Shown here: positions 42,111 to 53,342 of the stretch, piece after piece
Numbering within the stretch: position 1 is the first letter of the stretch
Layout of the letters: each line of letters starts with the position of its first letter
Source: Streptomyces pluripotens
GTDB taxonomy: Bacteria; Actinomycetota; Actinomycetes; Streptomycetales; Streptomycetaceae
Direction: 5' to 3'
DNA: 64,000 nt
Assembly: GCF_000802245.2 (NCBI RefSeq)
Contig: NZ_CP021080.1
Span: 4,650,001-4,714,000 of the forward strand
The notes under the pieces: generated by a model
The model's database searches: none
Told to the model about the DNA's origin: nothing
The model's input: the letters and a program-made list of their open reading frames with translations, nothing else
Made by a program: the position numbers and the translations under genes

Positions 42111-44099
42111 ATGCATCATGCGGCCGCAGTTTCATTGGCGAAACCACCAAAAGCGGAGGTAGCTCCTCCGTATATCCGGGCGCAGCAGAGAAGCGCCGGC
42201 CGGGCCGAGCCGAACATCTCGTTCCAGGTCCTCGGCCCGCTGGAGGCGTGGGTGGGGCCGCGAAAGGTCGAGATCGGCGGGCCCCGGCAGCGCATCGTGC
42301 TGGCGATGCTGCTCCTGGCACCGGACCGGGTCGTATCGATCGATCAACTGGTCGAAGCCGTCTGGAACGGACGGCCGCCCACCACATGCCGCACCCAGAT
42401 CGCCATCTGCGTCGCCAGCCTGCGCAAGGCATTCAGGACCGCTGGGTTCACAGGGGAGCTGATCGGCACTTCCGCGCCCGGATACCTGTTGCACTTGGCC
42501 GGACACCACATCGACTCGACCGAGTTCGCGGCCGGAGTGGACTCCGCGCAGACGCTCGCACGCCAGGGGGACGTCGGTGCTGCCGCCGACCGGCTCGGAC
42601 AGGCGCTCGGGCTGTGGCGAGGCCCGGTTCTGCCCGACATGTCCAGCCCCGTTCTCGAGACGGAGGCGGAACTCCTGGATCACCGAAGGCTCACCGCCTA
42701 CGAGCAGTACGCGACCCTGCAACTGCAGCTTGGCCGGCATCGTGAGGTCATCGCCGAGCTGACGGCCCTCGTGCACGACCGGCCGTTGTGGGAGCAGGCG
42801 CGAGCCGCGCTCATGCTCGCCCACTACCGTTCAGGTCACCGGTCCGAGGCTCTCGCCCTCTTCCGCCAGGCGCAGCGGGACTTCCGCGATGAGATTGGCC
42901 TCGAACCCGGCCGTGTCCTTCAGGATCTGCACACGGCCATCCTTCGGGAAGCCTCCGACCTCATGCCGCCCACGGACACGACCGGACCGCTGAACGTCGT
43001 CACCGCTTCGCCGCAACTCGGGTCGCCAGAAGGCGAATTGGTCGGTCGGGACAGCGAGATCCGATCTCTCGACGCCTTGCTTCGCCGGGCCCGCGAAGGC
43101 GTGTCGTCCGTGGGCCTGGTGGTGGGCCGTCCCGGAATCGGCAAGACCGCCCTTGTGCTGCACTGGGCGCGCAGGGCGGCACACGCGTTTCCCGATGGGC
43201 AGCTCTATGTCGACTTCGAGAGGACCGGCACCGCCGACGCCCCTGCCGCCCTCCTGCGAGCCCTCGGCATGTCTGACCCTGAAATACCTCGCAACTACCA
43301 GGACCGACTCAGGGAGTTCCACCGACAGATCGGGGACCTGAGGCTCCTGGTCATTCTCGATGGGGTCCCCGACGACAACGTTGCCCATGACTTCATCCCC
43401 AAGGCGGGGAGGTGCTGCGTTCTGCTGACGAGCCGACGCGTACTGGCGACCGCGGCACAGGTCCGACTGAGGGTGCCGGAACTGACCCCGGCGGACTCCG
43501 TGACGCTGCTCGGCTCTCTCGTGGACGACGGGCGGGTTGAGGAAGACGAAGCCGCCGCGCGCCGCCTTGCCTCGTTGTGCGAGCACTTGCCGCTCGCCCT
43601 GTCCGCGGCGGCCGCACGCCTCGTCGCCAAGCCCCACTGGCGTTTTCCCCATCTGTTGACCAGGCTCGGCGATCGCCGGCACCGGTTAGAAGAACTCAGC
43701 GCGGGCGCCCCCGTGCTGCGTCGGGTCCTGGACAGCGTGTACCGGACGCTGTCGCCCGCGGCTGCCGACCTGTACGCCCGGCTCGGTCTCATCAACGGCG
43801 AGTGCATAGCGGTATGGGAGGCTCAGGCCCTTCTCGAAGTCGGCGCGATGGCCGCACAGCGGCTGCTCGAGGAGCTGGTGGACGCCACGTTGATCGAAGT
43901 GGCCGACACCGGCCCGGACGGCTGGTTCCGGTACCGTCTGCCCACGCTGCACGCTCTCCACGCGGAAGAGACGGCTCATACGGAGGTGGCCGCCTCCGTC
44001 CGCAAGGCGGCGTGCGAGCGAGTGCTGGCAGCGGGCACTTCCCACCTGAAGTGCCCGGCCGATAGCAGGGCGATACCGGCCCTTCGTATGGTCGACTGA
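42111..44099 (+). CDS. SARP-family pathway regulator with NB-ARC-like ATPase domain and a TTA codon
   Basis: 662 residues from ATG 42111. A winged helix of the OmpR type (FQVLGPLEAWVG to SVGYLL-like YLLHL) is followed by the bacterial transcriptional activation domain (to about residue 280) and a P-loop ATPase (GRPGIGKTA from 339, GRDSEIRSLDALL before it). SARP proteins activate antibiotic clusters by binding repeats near -35 boxes. Leu526 is encoded by TTA (43686-43688), the rare codon read by the bldA tRNA, so translation should depend on developmental state. The ORF could be read back to 41898, but a start at 42111 puts the winged helix within about 45 residues of the N-terminus, near its usual place. 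Confidence 0.92.
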   Translation: MHHAAAVSLAKPPKAEVAPPYIRAQQRSAGRAEPNISFQVLGPLEAWVGPRKVEIGGPRQRIVLAMLLLAPDRVVSIDQLVEAVWNGRPPTTCRTQIAICVASLRKAFRTAGFTGELIGTSAPGYLLHLAGHHIDSTEFAAGVDSAQTLARQGDVGAAADRLGQALGLWRGPVLPDMSSPVLETEAELLDHRRLTAYEQYATLQLQLGRHREVIAELTALVHDRPLWEQARAALMLAHYRSGHRSEALALFRQAQRDFRDEIGLEPGRVLQDLHTAILREASDLMPPTDTTGPLNVVTASPQLGSPEGELVGRDSEIRSLDALLRRAREGVSSVGLVVGRPGIGKTALVLHWARRAAHAFPDGQLYVDFERTGTADAPAALLRALGMSDPEIPRNYQDRLREFHRQIGDLRLLVILDGVPDDNVAHDFIPKAGRCCVLLTSRRVLATAAQVRLRVPELTPADSVTLLGSLVDDGRVEEDEAAARRLASLCEHLPLALSAAAARLVAKPHWRFPHLLTRLGDRRHRLEELSAGAPVLRRVLDSVYRTLSPAAADLYARLGLINGECIAVWEAQALLEVGAMAAQRLLEELVDATLIEVADTGPDGWFRYRLPTLHALHAEETAHTEVAASVRKAACERVLAAGTSHLKCPADSRAIPALRMVD

Positions 44100-44109
44100 C
44101 CGCCCTCTC

Positions 44110-44128
44110 GCCGAGCCCGCGGCTCGGC
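44110..44128 (+). terminator. Short GC hairpin after the SARP gene
   Basis: An 8-bp perfect stem (GCCGAGCC with GGCTCGGC) and a 3-base loop, starting 11 bases after the SARP stop. Confidence 0.6.
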
Positions 44129-44145
44129 AGGTTTCCACGGTGCCC

Positions 44146-44173
44146 GTCCGCCGCGTCCCCGTCCGCGGCGGAC
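44146..44173 (+). terminator. Second GC hairpin before the thioesterase gene
   Basis: Perfect 10-bp arms 44146-44155 and 44164-44173 with an 8-base loop. With the hairpin at 44110 it makes a tandem terminator-like pair. Confidence 0.55.
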
Positions 44174-44267
44174 ACCGCCGTCGGACCGCGGCGCCGGTCT
44201 CCGTGAGCGGGGGGGAGGGTCCGGGCCGCGCCGCGCCCCTACTCGACCACTCCTTCGGAGGCGTACC

Positions 44268-45038
44268 TTGATTGCCGCTCAACAGACCAGCATCTGGTTG
44301 CGGAAATACCGACCGGTGGAACAGCCCCGGGTCCGCCTGGTCTGCTTCGCGCATGCCGGCGGGGGCCCGAGCGCCTTCCGTACCTGGCCCGCCTCGCTGC
44401 CCTCCGACGTCGAGGTGCTCGTCGTGCGCTATCCAGGGCGGCAGGACCGTGTGACCGAGCCCTGTCTCGATCGGATGGAGCCCATGGTCGAGGCGGTCAC
44501 GGAGGCACTCGCACCCCTGCGCGACCGGCCGCTCGTCCTGTTCGGGCACAGCATGGGCGCGTGGATCGCCTACGAGGTGGCGCAGCGGATGCCGGTGCGC
44601 GCGTTGCTCGTCTCCGCCCAGGTACCGCCCTCACGACGGAATTCGGCGCGCCCCGGATCGGCCCGCCGAGGCGACGGAAGCGGTGAGCTCAGCGACGAAG
44701 CGCTCATCGAGGAGGTCAAACGGCTCGGCGGATACGACGCCCAGCTCTTCGAGGACCCCGAGCTGCGCGACCTCGTCCTGCCGTCGATCCGGGCGGACTT
44801 CACACTCGTACGGAACTACCGTGCGGGCCGGCAGCCGAGCCTGCTCGGCTGCCCGGTGCGCGCGTTCTACGGCGAGGACGACGCCGATACCCGGGCGGAC
44901 GACGTCGACGCCTGGGCCGAGGCCTCCACGGGCCCCTTCACGGCGCACCGATTTCCCGGCGGCCACTTCTACCTGGCCGACCACGAGGCAGCACTGCTGC
45001 GTGAGCTCTCCTCTCTGCCGGAGGTGTCCTGTGCTTGA
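44268..45038 (+). CDS. Second type II thioesterase
   Basis: 256 residues from a TTG start with GGAGG at 44257 and ideal spacing; no better start is present. It has LVCFAHAGGGPSAF, GHSMG (Ser95) and FPGGHFYLADH. It is of the same family as the protein at 20550 but clearly divergent, so not a recent copy. Two editing thioesterases in one cluster suggests different carrier groups to clean, perhaps the assembly line and the free-standing PCP or ACP. The stop overlaps the amidase GTG. Confidence 0.92.
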   Translation: MIAAQQTSIWLRKYRPVEQPRVRLVCFAHAGGGPSAFRTWPASLPSDVEVLVVRYPGRQDRVTEPCLDRMEPMVEAVTEALAPLRDRPLVLFGHSMGAWIAYEVAQRMPVRALLVSAQVPPSRRNSARPGSARRGDGSGELSDEALIEEVKRLGGYDAQLFEDPELRDLVLPSIRADFTLVRNYRAGRQPSLLGCPVRAFYGEDDADTRADDVDAWAEASTGPFTAHRFPGGHFYLADHEAALLRELSSLPEVSCA

Positions 45039-46494
45039 TCCGACTGAGGCGACAGTGGCTCAACTGCGGAAGGCACTCGGCGACGGGAGTCTCACCGCCC
45101 TCGAGTTGACCCGCTGGTATCTGGACCGCATCGAGCGCTTCAATGACGAACTGTGCGCGGTCATCGAGGTCAATCCGGATGCCGAGGCAGAGGCCGCCCG
45201 GCTGGACGCCGGCCCGATCCGTGGTCCGCTGCACGGCGTCCCCGTCCTCCTCAAGGACAACCTGGACACCGCCGATCGCATGCACACCACGAGCGGCTCG
45301 ACGGTCATGCTCGGGTCCCGGCCGGACCGCGACGCCACCGTCGTGGCTCGGCTGCGAGCCGCCGGAGCCGTGCTGCTGGGCAAGGCGAACAAGACGTCGT
45401 GGATTCTCGGGCCCGCGGGCTGGAGCGCCCGGGGTGGCCAGACGCGCAATCCGTACGACCCGACGCGATCGCCGCACGGGTCGAGTTCGGGCTCGGCGGT
45501 GGGCGCCTCGGCGAACCTGTGCGCCGTGGCGATCGGCACCGAGACCATCGGGTCGATCCTGGGGCCCGCCGCCGCGAACTGCCTTGTCGGTGTGAAGCCG
45601 ACCACCGGACTCACCAGCCGGGCGGGCATGATCCCCGGTATCCCCAGCTTCGACTCGATCGGACCCCTGGCGCGTTCGGTCGCCGACGCCGCGGAAGTCC
45701 TCTCCATGATCGCCGGGCCCGACCCGCTCGACGCCGCGACGGACGGCGTGCCCGTGCTCGACTACCTGAGCTTCCTCGGCGCCACGGACCTGCGCGGTGT
45801 GCGCATCGGCGTGCCTCGAAAGATGTTCTTCGGCTACAGCGAAGCGGCCGACGCGGTTGCCGAGTCCGCTCTGGAAGCCCTGAGCGGGGTTGGCGCGGTC
45901 ATCGTCGAGGACACGGACATTCCGGGAGCGGACGAGCTCACCACCGATCCGTCCTTCGGCCGCGTCGTGGTGAACGAGACCGCCCACGGCCTGGGGCAGT
46001 ACCTTGCCCGAACGCCAGGCAGCCACCCGCGTACCATCGCCGCCCTGGTGGAGGCCAACCGGGCGAACGCCGCGGTCGAGCTGGAGCTGTACGAGCAGGA
46101 CATCCTGGAGATGCTGGCCGCACACGCCCCCGACCTCGACGACCCGGGCTACCGGGACGCGTTGGCCACCGTGCGGCGAAAGGCGCGGGCGGAAGGCATC
46201 GACGCCGTCATGGACGAGCACCGACTCGACGCGCTGGTCATGCCCACCTGCCCGCCGCCGTGGCCGATCGACGTCGTCGAGGGCGATCCCGATCCGCACG
46301 GGGCCGCGCTCGTACCCGGCCTTGCCGGCTACCCCGCCATCAGTGTACCGGCGGGCTGGACGGAGGGTCTGCCTGTCGGAATCACCTTCACCGGTAGGGC
46401 GTTCAGCGAACCCGTTCTGTTCCGTCTGGCGCACGTCTTCGAGCGGACGAGGCCGTCCCGTCGCCCGCCCGGTGCCACGACCGGCGTCAGGTGA
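45031..46494 (+). CDS. Amidase signature family hydrolase
   Basis: 487 residues from GTG overlapping the thioesterase gene. The Ser-Ser-Lys triad is visible: Lys75 in LLKDN, the serine-rich loop PHGSSSGSAVGA (Ser151-153) and Ser175 in TETIGSI. Family members cleave amide bonds of many small molecules. Coupling to a cluster gene suggests a role on the product or a precursor, for example deamidation or removal of a protecting group, but the substrate is unknown. Confidence 0.9.
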   Translation: MLDPTEATVAQLRKALGDGSLTALELTRWYLDRIERFNDELCAVIEVNPDAEAEAARLDAGPIRGPLHGVPVLLKDNLDTADRMHTTSGSTVMLGSRPDRDATVVARLRAAGAVLLGKANKTSWILGPAGWSARGGQTRNPYDPTRSPHGSSSGSAVGASANLCAVAIGTETIGSILGPAAANCLVGVKPTTGLTSRAGMIPGIPSFDSIGPLARSVADAAEVLSMIAGPDPLDAATDGVPVLDYLSFLGATDLRGVRIGVPRKMFFGYSEAADAVAESALEALSGVGAVIVEDTDIPGADELTTDPSFGRVVVNETAHGLGQYLARTPGSHPRTIAALVEANRANAAVELELYEQDILEMLAAHAPDLDDPGYRDALATVRRKARAEGIDAVMDEHRLDALVMPTCPPPWPIDVVEGDPDPHGAALVPGLAGYPAISVPAGWTEGLPVGITFTGRAFSEPVLFRLAHVFERTRPSRRPPGATTGVR

Positions 46495-46500
46495 ACGACC

Positions 46501-47814
46501 GTGCTCGATCTCCTTCCCGGAAATGACGACCCCGCACCGCCGTCAGGGACCCGCGGTTTGAGGCTGCTCCCGCTGCGCGGAGTTCGCTACGTCCCGGAAG
46601 AAGTCGGCGGCCTGGCAGCTGTGACCTCGCCACCGCTCGACGGCGTCGTCCGGCGTGACGAGCAGGCGCCCGCGCATCCGTACAGCATCGTCCGCCTGAT
46701 CCTCCCGCAGGCGGACACGGCCGAGGCCCGCCGACGGCAGGCATCGAAGACGCTGCGCGCGTGGCTCGCCGAAGGCATCCTCGCCTCCGACGCCGAACCG
46801 GCCCTGTACGTGTACGAGCAAGCGCGTGGCGACGTTGTGCAGCGCGGCGTCATCGGCGCCCTGGAGCTCTCTCCGCCCGAGGAAGGAATCGTTCTTCCCC
46901 ACGAGGACGTCATCGTGCACCTCCTCGAGGAACGGGCGGCCCTGGTGCGGGCCACCGCCGCCCACCTCGAACCACTGCTGCTCAGCTACCGGGGCACTGC
47001 CGGACCGACCGGTGCCACGTCCGTCGTCGAGCGGGCGACAGCCCGTCCTCCCCTGCTCGTCACCACCACGGAGGACGGCTTCCACCATCGCCTGTGGTCG
47101 ATAACCGACCCGGCCGATATCGGCGAGGTGGCCGATCACCTCGCCGGCCACCAGGCTCTCATCGCCGACGGCCACCACCGCTGGGCCACGTACCTCCGTC
47201 TGCAGCGGGAGCAGGCCGCGACGCCCAGCCTCTGGGACTACGGGCTCGTTCTCCTCGTAGACACGGCGCTGTACCCCCTCCAGGTCAACGCGATCCACCG
47301 GCTCCTCCACCGGCTTCCGGTCTCGGAGGCGCTGGACGCGGTAGGGGACTCCTTCCGCGTCCGACGTCTGGACACCTCACTTGCCCGGGCCATGTCGGCC
47401 CTGGAGGAAGCCGCCTCCACCGGCAACGCCTTCCTTCTCGCGGGCGACGGTTCCTATCACCTCCTCGACAGCCCGGACCCAGCGCTTCTCGCCCGTACGA
47501 TGAGACAGGACCGTCCTTCGGACTGGCGCGCCCTGGATGCCGCGGTGTTGCACGAAACCCTCCTGGCCCGGGTGTGGCGCGTCCCGGATGCCGCCGACTC
47601 CATCGCGTACATCCACGACGCGGAGGCGGCGGTGGCACAGGCCGAGCTCCATGACGCCACGGCCGTGCTGATGCATCCGGTACGCGAAGAAGTGGTCCGC
47701 GACCTGGCGCGCCGAGGCATCACGATGCCGCGGAAGTCGACCTCCTTCGGTCCGAAGCCGGCCTCCGGCCTGATCCTGCACAGCCTGGAGCACATGCGCC
47801 TTCCTCCTGAGTAG
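46501..47814 (+). CDS. DUF1015 family protein
   Basis: 437 residues from GTG, six bases after the amidase stop. It carries DUF1015 hallmarks: the IADGHHRWATYLRLQ segment in the middle and FGPKPASGL near the C-terminus. DUF1015 genes are often found beside serine-pathway genes elsewhere. SbnA consumes O-phosphoserine, so a link with phosphoserine supply is thinkable, but I have no direct evidence. It is the last gene on this strand before the housekeeping flank, and so a likely cluster boundary. Confidence 0.85.
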   Translation: MLDLLPGNDDPAPPSGTRGLRLLPLRGVRYVPEEVGGLAAVTSPPLDGVVRRDEQAPAHPYSIVRLILPQADTAEARRRQASKTLRAWLAEGILASDAEPALYVYEQARGDVVQRGVIGALELSPPEEGIVLPHEDVIVHLLEERAALVRATAAHLEPLLLSYRGTAGPTGATSVVERATARPPLLVTTTEDGFHHRLWSITDPADIGEVADHLAGHQALIADGHHRWATYLRLQREQAATPSLWDYGLVLLVDTALYPLQVNAIHRLLHRLPVSEALDAVGDSFRVRRLDTSLARAMSALEEAASTGNAFLLAGDGSYHLLDSPDPALLARTMRQDRPSDWRALDAAVLHETLLARVWRVPDAADSIAYIHDAEAAVAQAELHDATAVLMHPVREEVVRDLARRGITMPRKSTSFGPKPASGLILHSLEHMRLPPE

Positions 47815-47855
47815 GCACCCGTCCCACCGAACGCGGACGGACGCGCGTGCCTGCC

Positions 47856-49292
47856 TCAGCCGAGGAGTTCGCGGGCCCGGGTCAGTGCGCTGTCGCGGCG
47901 AGCCGCGAGCTCGTCATCGGTGAAGACAGGCACGCGGATGGTGGGTGCGATACCGGCCCCGTCGTAAGCCGCGCCGTTCGGGGCGAGGTACTTCTCGTTG
48001 GGCAGGGTGAAGGACCAGCCATTGGGCAGGACACGGTCCATGGTGTCGGAGAGAGCTCCTTGGGTGTTCTCACCGATACGGACGGGGGCCGGGGTGCGGT
48101 TCATGAGGGCCTGGGTGAAGGTCTCGCCCGCGCTGACGGTCAGGCGGCCGGTGAGCACGGCGAGCGGGCCGGTGTAGACCGGACCGCCTGACCGCGGGCT
48201 CACCCCGATCGGCTGGGCGGAGGTGAACCGTTCCCCACCCACCGTGTTGTCGCGGGCTCGCTTCGTGTAAGCGGTGTACGCGTGGGTGGTGAGCCTGGAG
48301 GCGATGCGTAGCCCGAGGGCGTCGGATCCGCCGCCGTTGAACCGCAGATCGATGACGAGTGCGCGCAGCGCCTTGGAGCCGCGTGTGCGCGCTTCGGTGA
48401 AGATGGCGTCGAGGGCCTTGTCGAGTTCGGCCCGGTCCCTCGCGTAGTCACCCTTCTCGGTGAAGCCGGCAAGACGGGTGATGCGTAGATAGCCGATGCG
48501 GCCGGGCAGGTCCGCGTAGCCGATGGCGCCCCGCCCCCAGCGTTGTTGGGGCGTGCCCACGCTCGCGGCCGTCGCCTTCTCGATCTTCGTGACGGTGTCG
48601 GACGTGGGTGCCTTCGTGTCTGCTTGACGGCCCACGAAGTGCTGTTTCCTGCCTGCGACGATTGCGGTGTGGGCGTCGTGCAGCGGCTCGATCATGCTTT
48701 CGAGAATGCCGAACAGTTCGGCATCGGTGGTGTCGGCGGTGATGGTGGGGCGGTAGCGGTCACGTACGGCGGCCCAGTCGACGCCCTTGGCTGGGAATGA
48801 GGGGTAGTTCTCCGCATACGTCTGCCAGAAGGTGTCGAAGACGGCGCGAGGGTCCGTGGGCGGCCTTTGACTGCACCTCTCGGGAAGCTCGTGGACGCGG
48901 TGCAGGGTGCGGAACCCTGCGTTGTCCGCGAAGCGGAGCCTGATGACATCGCCGTTGTCGTCGGAGCCCGGAGTCAGGGTGATACGCCCGGCCTCCTCGC
49001 TGACAGTCGGCGTGAAATCCACGGCACCGCCTGCCCGGGACGAGCCGCTCCGCTCGGCTTCCAGGCTGCCGGGCAGGCAACTGACGCGCGTTGTCTCGTA
49101 GGTGCGAAGGTGGCGTCCGCTGACCGAGATGACGGTGCCGTATCCGGTGCTCTGCCACAGTCCCTCCAGCGATGGGTTCCCGGACGCGGCGTTCCCGGGC
49201 GTCCCGTTGGTCATGGCGGGGAGAGCGGCGAGGGCGAGGGCGAGTGCGACGGCGCGGAACGGGGCGCGCCTGCGACGGACCGTGAGAGGCAT
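47856..49292 (-). CDS. Secreted S41-type (tail-specific) peptidase
   Basis: 478 residues. A signal peptide covers about the first 35 residues (arginine-rich start, Ala/Leu core, cut near NAASG). The C-terminal half has the S41 peptidase core: [16 protein letters not shown], and [12 protein letters not shown] with the catalytic serine. A lysine partner is not obvious by eye. It is the first gene of the flank, convergent with the DUF1015 gene and divergent from the DUF255 gene. Confidence 0.88.
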   Translation of the reverse strand: MPLTVRRRRAPFRAVALALALAALPAMTNGTPGNAASGNPSLEGLWQSTGYGTVISVSGRHLRTYETTRVSCLPGSLEAERSGSSRAGGAVDFTPTVSEEAGRITLTPGSDDNGDVIRLRFADNAGFRTLHRVHELPERCSQRPPTDPRAVFDTFWQTYAENYPSFPAKGVDWAAVRDRYRPTITADTTDAELFGILESMIEPLHDAHTAIVAGRKQHFVGRQADTKAPTSDTVTKIEKATAASVGTPQQRWGRGAIGYADLPGRIGYLRITRLAGFTEKGDYARDRAELDKALDAIFTEARTRGSKALRALVIDLRFNGGGSDALGLRIASRLTTHAYTAYTKRARDNTVGGERFTSAQPIGVSPRSGGPVYTGPLAVLTGRLTVSAGETFTQALMNRTPAPVRIGENTQGALSDTMDRVLPNGWSFTLPNEKYLAPNGAAYDGAGIAPTIRVPVFTDDELAARRDSALTRARELLG

Positions 49293-49340
49293 GTCTTTTA
49301 CGTTACGGAGAGCGCGACCTCCGACACTATGGGGTGTTCA

Positions 49341-49378
49341 CCCGTGTTCGGGTGCGGGAATCCGAACCCGAACACGGG
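49341..49378. promoter_or_regulatory. Inverted repeat between the peptidase and DUF255 genes
   Basis: Perfect 13-bp arms (49341-49353 and 49366-49378) with a 12-base spacer lie in the 127-bp divergent gap, ending 41 bases before the DUF255 start. It could be an operator for both genes or an RNA hairpin in the DUF255 leader. Confidence 0.6.
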
Positions 49379-49419
49379 CTTCGTGGGTCCGGGTAGGGCG
49401 TTGTGAGAGGCTGGCGTGT

Positions 49420-51489
<2,070 letters not shown>

Positions 51490-51644
51490 GCAGGCGTTCG
51501 GATAGATCCAGGCAACGACGGCCGCCCGCTGCGCGTGGCTGGCGCAGAGCCACTGCGGTCGGTTGAAGGCAAACGGCACGGACGACCCGCTTCGCCTGGA
51601 CCGAAACCGGGACGGGATGGCCTGCGGAAAGGGATGAGGAAGCG

Positions 51645-52397
51645 TCAGCCTCCGTCCCGCAGCAGCCGGTTCCCGCTCGGGAAACGGGCGAGGGCGCGCT
51701 CCACGATGGCCTCCAGCTGTTCGTGGTGCGCGCCCTTCCAGTAGGCGCGACCGCACGCGGCGCACCGGGCGAAGACGTCGTACGAGCGTTGGGTGCCGCC
51801 CTTGAGCTGGTCGGCGACCTCGTCCTTCGTGGCTTCCTCCAGCAGTCCGTTGCAGGCGGTGCAGCGGGTCCAGGGGCGCAGGTCGGGGGCGAAGCGGTCG
51901 AGGACGTCGTGGAGTTGGTCGTCGGGTCGGGTGCTGTAGACGTAGGCGCCGGCCCACAGTTCGCGGCGGCGCAGCAGACCCCGGTCCCGGCTGAGCATGA
52001 CCCGCTTCTCGGTCGCGGAACGGGCGGCCAGCGCCGGATCGCCGATGTCGGTCGACTCGTATGCCGTGTCGACGCCGAGCAGCCGCAGACGGCGGGCCAG
52101 GGTGCCGAGGTGGACGTCCAGGAGGAAGCGGAGCGGGGCACCCGGTACCAGCTGGGGTCGTTCGACGGGCTGGACCGACACCTGTTCGCCCGCCCTCGGC
52201 ACATGCGAGGGCAGTACCTCGCGGCCGTCTACGACCAGTGCGCCGACCTCGGTCAGCGGGACACCGAGGGACTCCACGACGTGGCCGAGCGTGGAGACAC
52301 CGTCCGTGGTGAGGCTGGTGACGCCGACGCGCCGGGCCGATGGGACGAACAGCCGGAGTTCGGGGGCGACAGCGATGTGGATCTCGGGTCCGTTCAC
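51645..52397 (-). CDS. Mut7-C RNase-domain protein with N-terminal ubiquitin-like domain
   Basis: 250 residues. An N-terminal beta-grasp-like part (to about residue 85) is followed by the Mut7-C PIN-like domain (FLLDVHLGTLARRLRLLGVD, LSRDRGLL) and a zinc ribbon with CTAC and CAAC pairs. Its cellular RNA or protein target is unknown. The 155 bases to the DUF255 gene on its 3' side hold nothing recognisable. Confidence 0.92.
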   Translation of the reverse strand: MNGPEIHIAVAPELRLFVPSARRVGVTSLTTDGVSTLGHVVESLGVPLTEVGALVVDGREVLPSHVPRAGEQVSVQPVERPQLVPGAPLRFLLDVHLGTLARRLRLLGVDTAYESTDIGDPALAARSATEKRVMLSRDRGLLRRRELWAGAYVYSTRPDDQLHDVLDRFAPDLRPWTRCTACNGLLEEATKDEVADQLKGGTQRSYDVFARCAACGRAYWKGAHHEQLEAIVERALARFPSGNRLLRDGG

Positions 52398-52548
52398 CCC
52401 GTCAGGATGGCACGGGGGACGGAGTGGGGTTCATCCGTTTTCCCCGGCCCGCACGTCCAGCGCGCGGTCGAGCAGGACGACCCGGGCATGAGCGTCCGTG
52501 AGGCGGCGGTGACGGTCGCCGGGCAGGACCGGTGGCACCCCTCAACGC

Positions 52549-52584
52549 ACCGTGGTCACGGCTCGTCGGAGCCGTGACCACGGT
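52549..52584 (-). terminator. Perfect hairpin downstream of the hemolysin III gene
   Basis: 15-bp perfect arms (52549-52563 and 52570-52584) and a 6-base loop, 14 bases beyond the stop of the leftward gene at 52599. The stem is strong, without a T run. Confidence 0.8.
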
Positions 52585-52598
52585 GTGCGGTCGTGCGG

Positions 52599-53321
52599 TT
52601 ACGCGTGCTGGTACGCGACCAGCGAGATGCCCACGTAGTGGACGACGAACGCGGCGAGGGTGAAGGAGTGGAAGACCTCGTGGAAGCCGAACCAGCGCGG
52701 TGACGGGTTCGGACGCTTGATGCCGTAGATCACACCGCCGGCGCTGTAGAGGAGGCCGCCAACGATCACCAGGACCAGGACGGCGATGCCACCGGTGCGC
52801 ATGAAGTCGGGCAGGAAGAAAACGGCAGCCCAGCCCATGGCGATGTAGCAGGGGGTGTAGAGCCAGCGTGGGGCGCCGACCCAGAAGACGCGGAAGACGA
52901 TGCCGGCCGCCGCGGCGGCCCAGATGCCCCACAGCAGCCACTGTCCCTTGGCTCCGGGCAGGAGCAGCAGGGTTAGCGGTGTGTAGGTGCCCGCGATGAT
53001 CAGGAAGATGTTGGCGTGGTCCAGGCGGCGCAGGACGCCGTCCATCCGGGGGCTCCAGTTGCCCCGGTGGTACAACGCGCTGACGCCGAAGAGTAGACAG
53101 GCCGTCAGGACGTAGACACCGCAGGCGATACGGCCTCTGGTCGAGTCGGCGAGGGCGGTGAGCACGAGGCCCGCGATGAGTACGGCCGGGAACATGCCGA
53201 GGTGCAGCCAGCCACGGAGTCTGGGCTTGACCGGATGCGGCAGGGAGAGCGCGACGGGACGGCGGCCGGCGGCCGGCGAGTCCGTGGGCGCGTCGGAGGC
53301 GGACGCAGTCATGGGCCGCAT
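52599..53321 (-). CDS. Hemolysin III / YqfA-type membrane protein
   Basis: 240 residues, seven membrane segments and the PAQR/HlyIII signature residues: ALYHRGNW early, LDHANIFLIIAGTYTP in the middle, and HEVFHSFTLAAFVVHY at the end. Function in actinobacteria is unknown; membrane-lipid or fatty acid homeostasis is suggested for relatives. The first ATG (53321) sits 4 bases from a palindrome and has no Shine-Dalgarno sequence, so the message may be leaderless; ATG 53312 is the alternative. Confidence 0.9.
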   Translation of the reverse strand: MRPMTASASDAPTDSPAAGRRPVALSLPHPVKPRLRGWLHLGMFPAVLIAGLVLTALADSTRGRIACGVYVLTACLLFGVSALYHRGNWSPRMDGVLRRLDHANIFLIIAGTYTPLTLLLLPGAKGQWLLWGIWAAAAAGIVFRVFWVGAPRWLYTPCYIAMGWAAVFFLPDFMRTGGIAVLVLVIVGGLLYSAGGVIYGIKRPNPSPRWFGFHEVFHSFTLAAFVVHYVGISLVAYQHA

Positions 53322-53324
53322 GGT

Positions 53325-53342
53325 ACCTACGGAACCGTAGGT
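53325..53342. promoter_or_regulatory. 18-bp palindromic operator candidate before the hemolysin III gene
   Basis: 8-bp arms ACCTACGG and CCGTAGGT around AA, the size and form of TetR-family operators. It lies just upstream of the start codon, where a bound repressor would block transcription. Confidence 0.65.

Noticed and set aside
1..47814. Identity with the daptomycin, CDA, friulimicin or A54145 clusters
   Set aside because: AsnO-like, MbtH-like and DrrAB-like genes are shared, but the module order Gly-D-Phe-Ser-Asn-?, the decayed A domain, the Dap genes and the ligase-KR-ACP protein do not fit those clusters.
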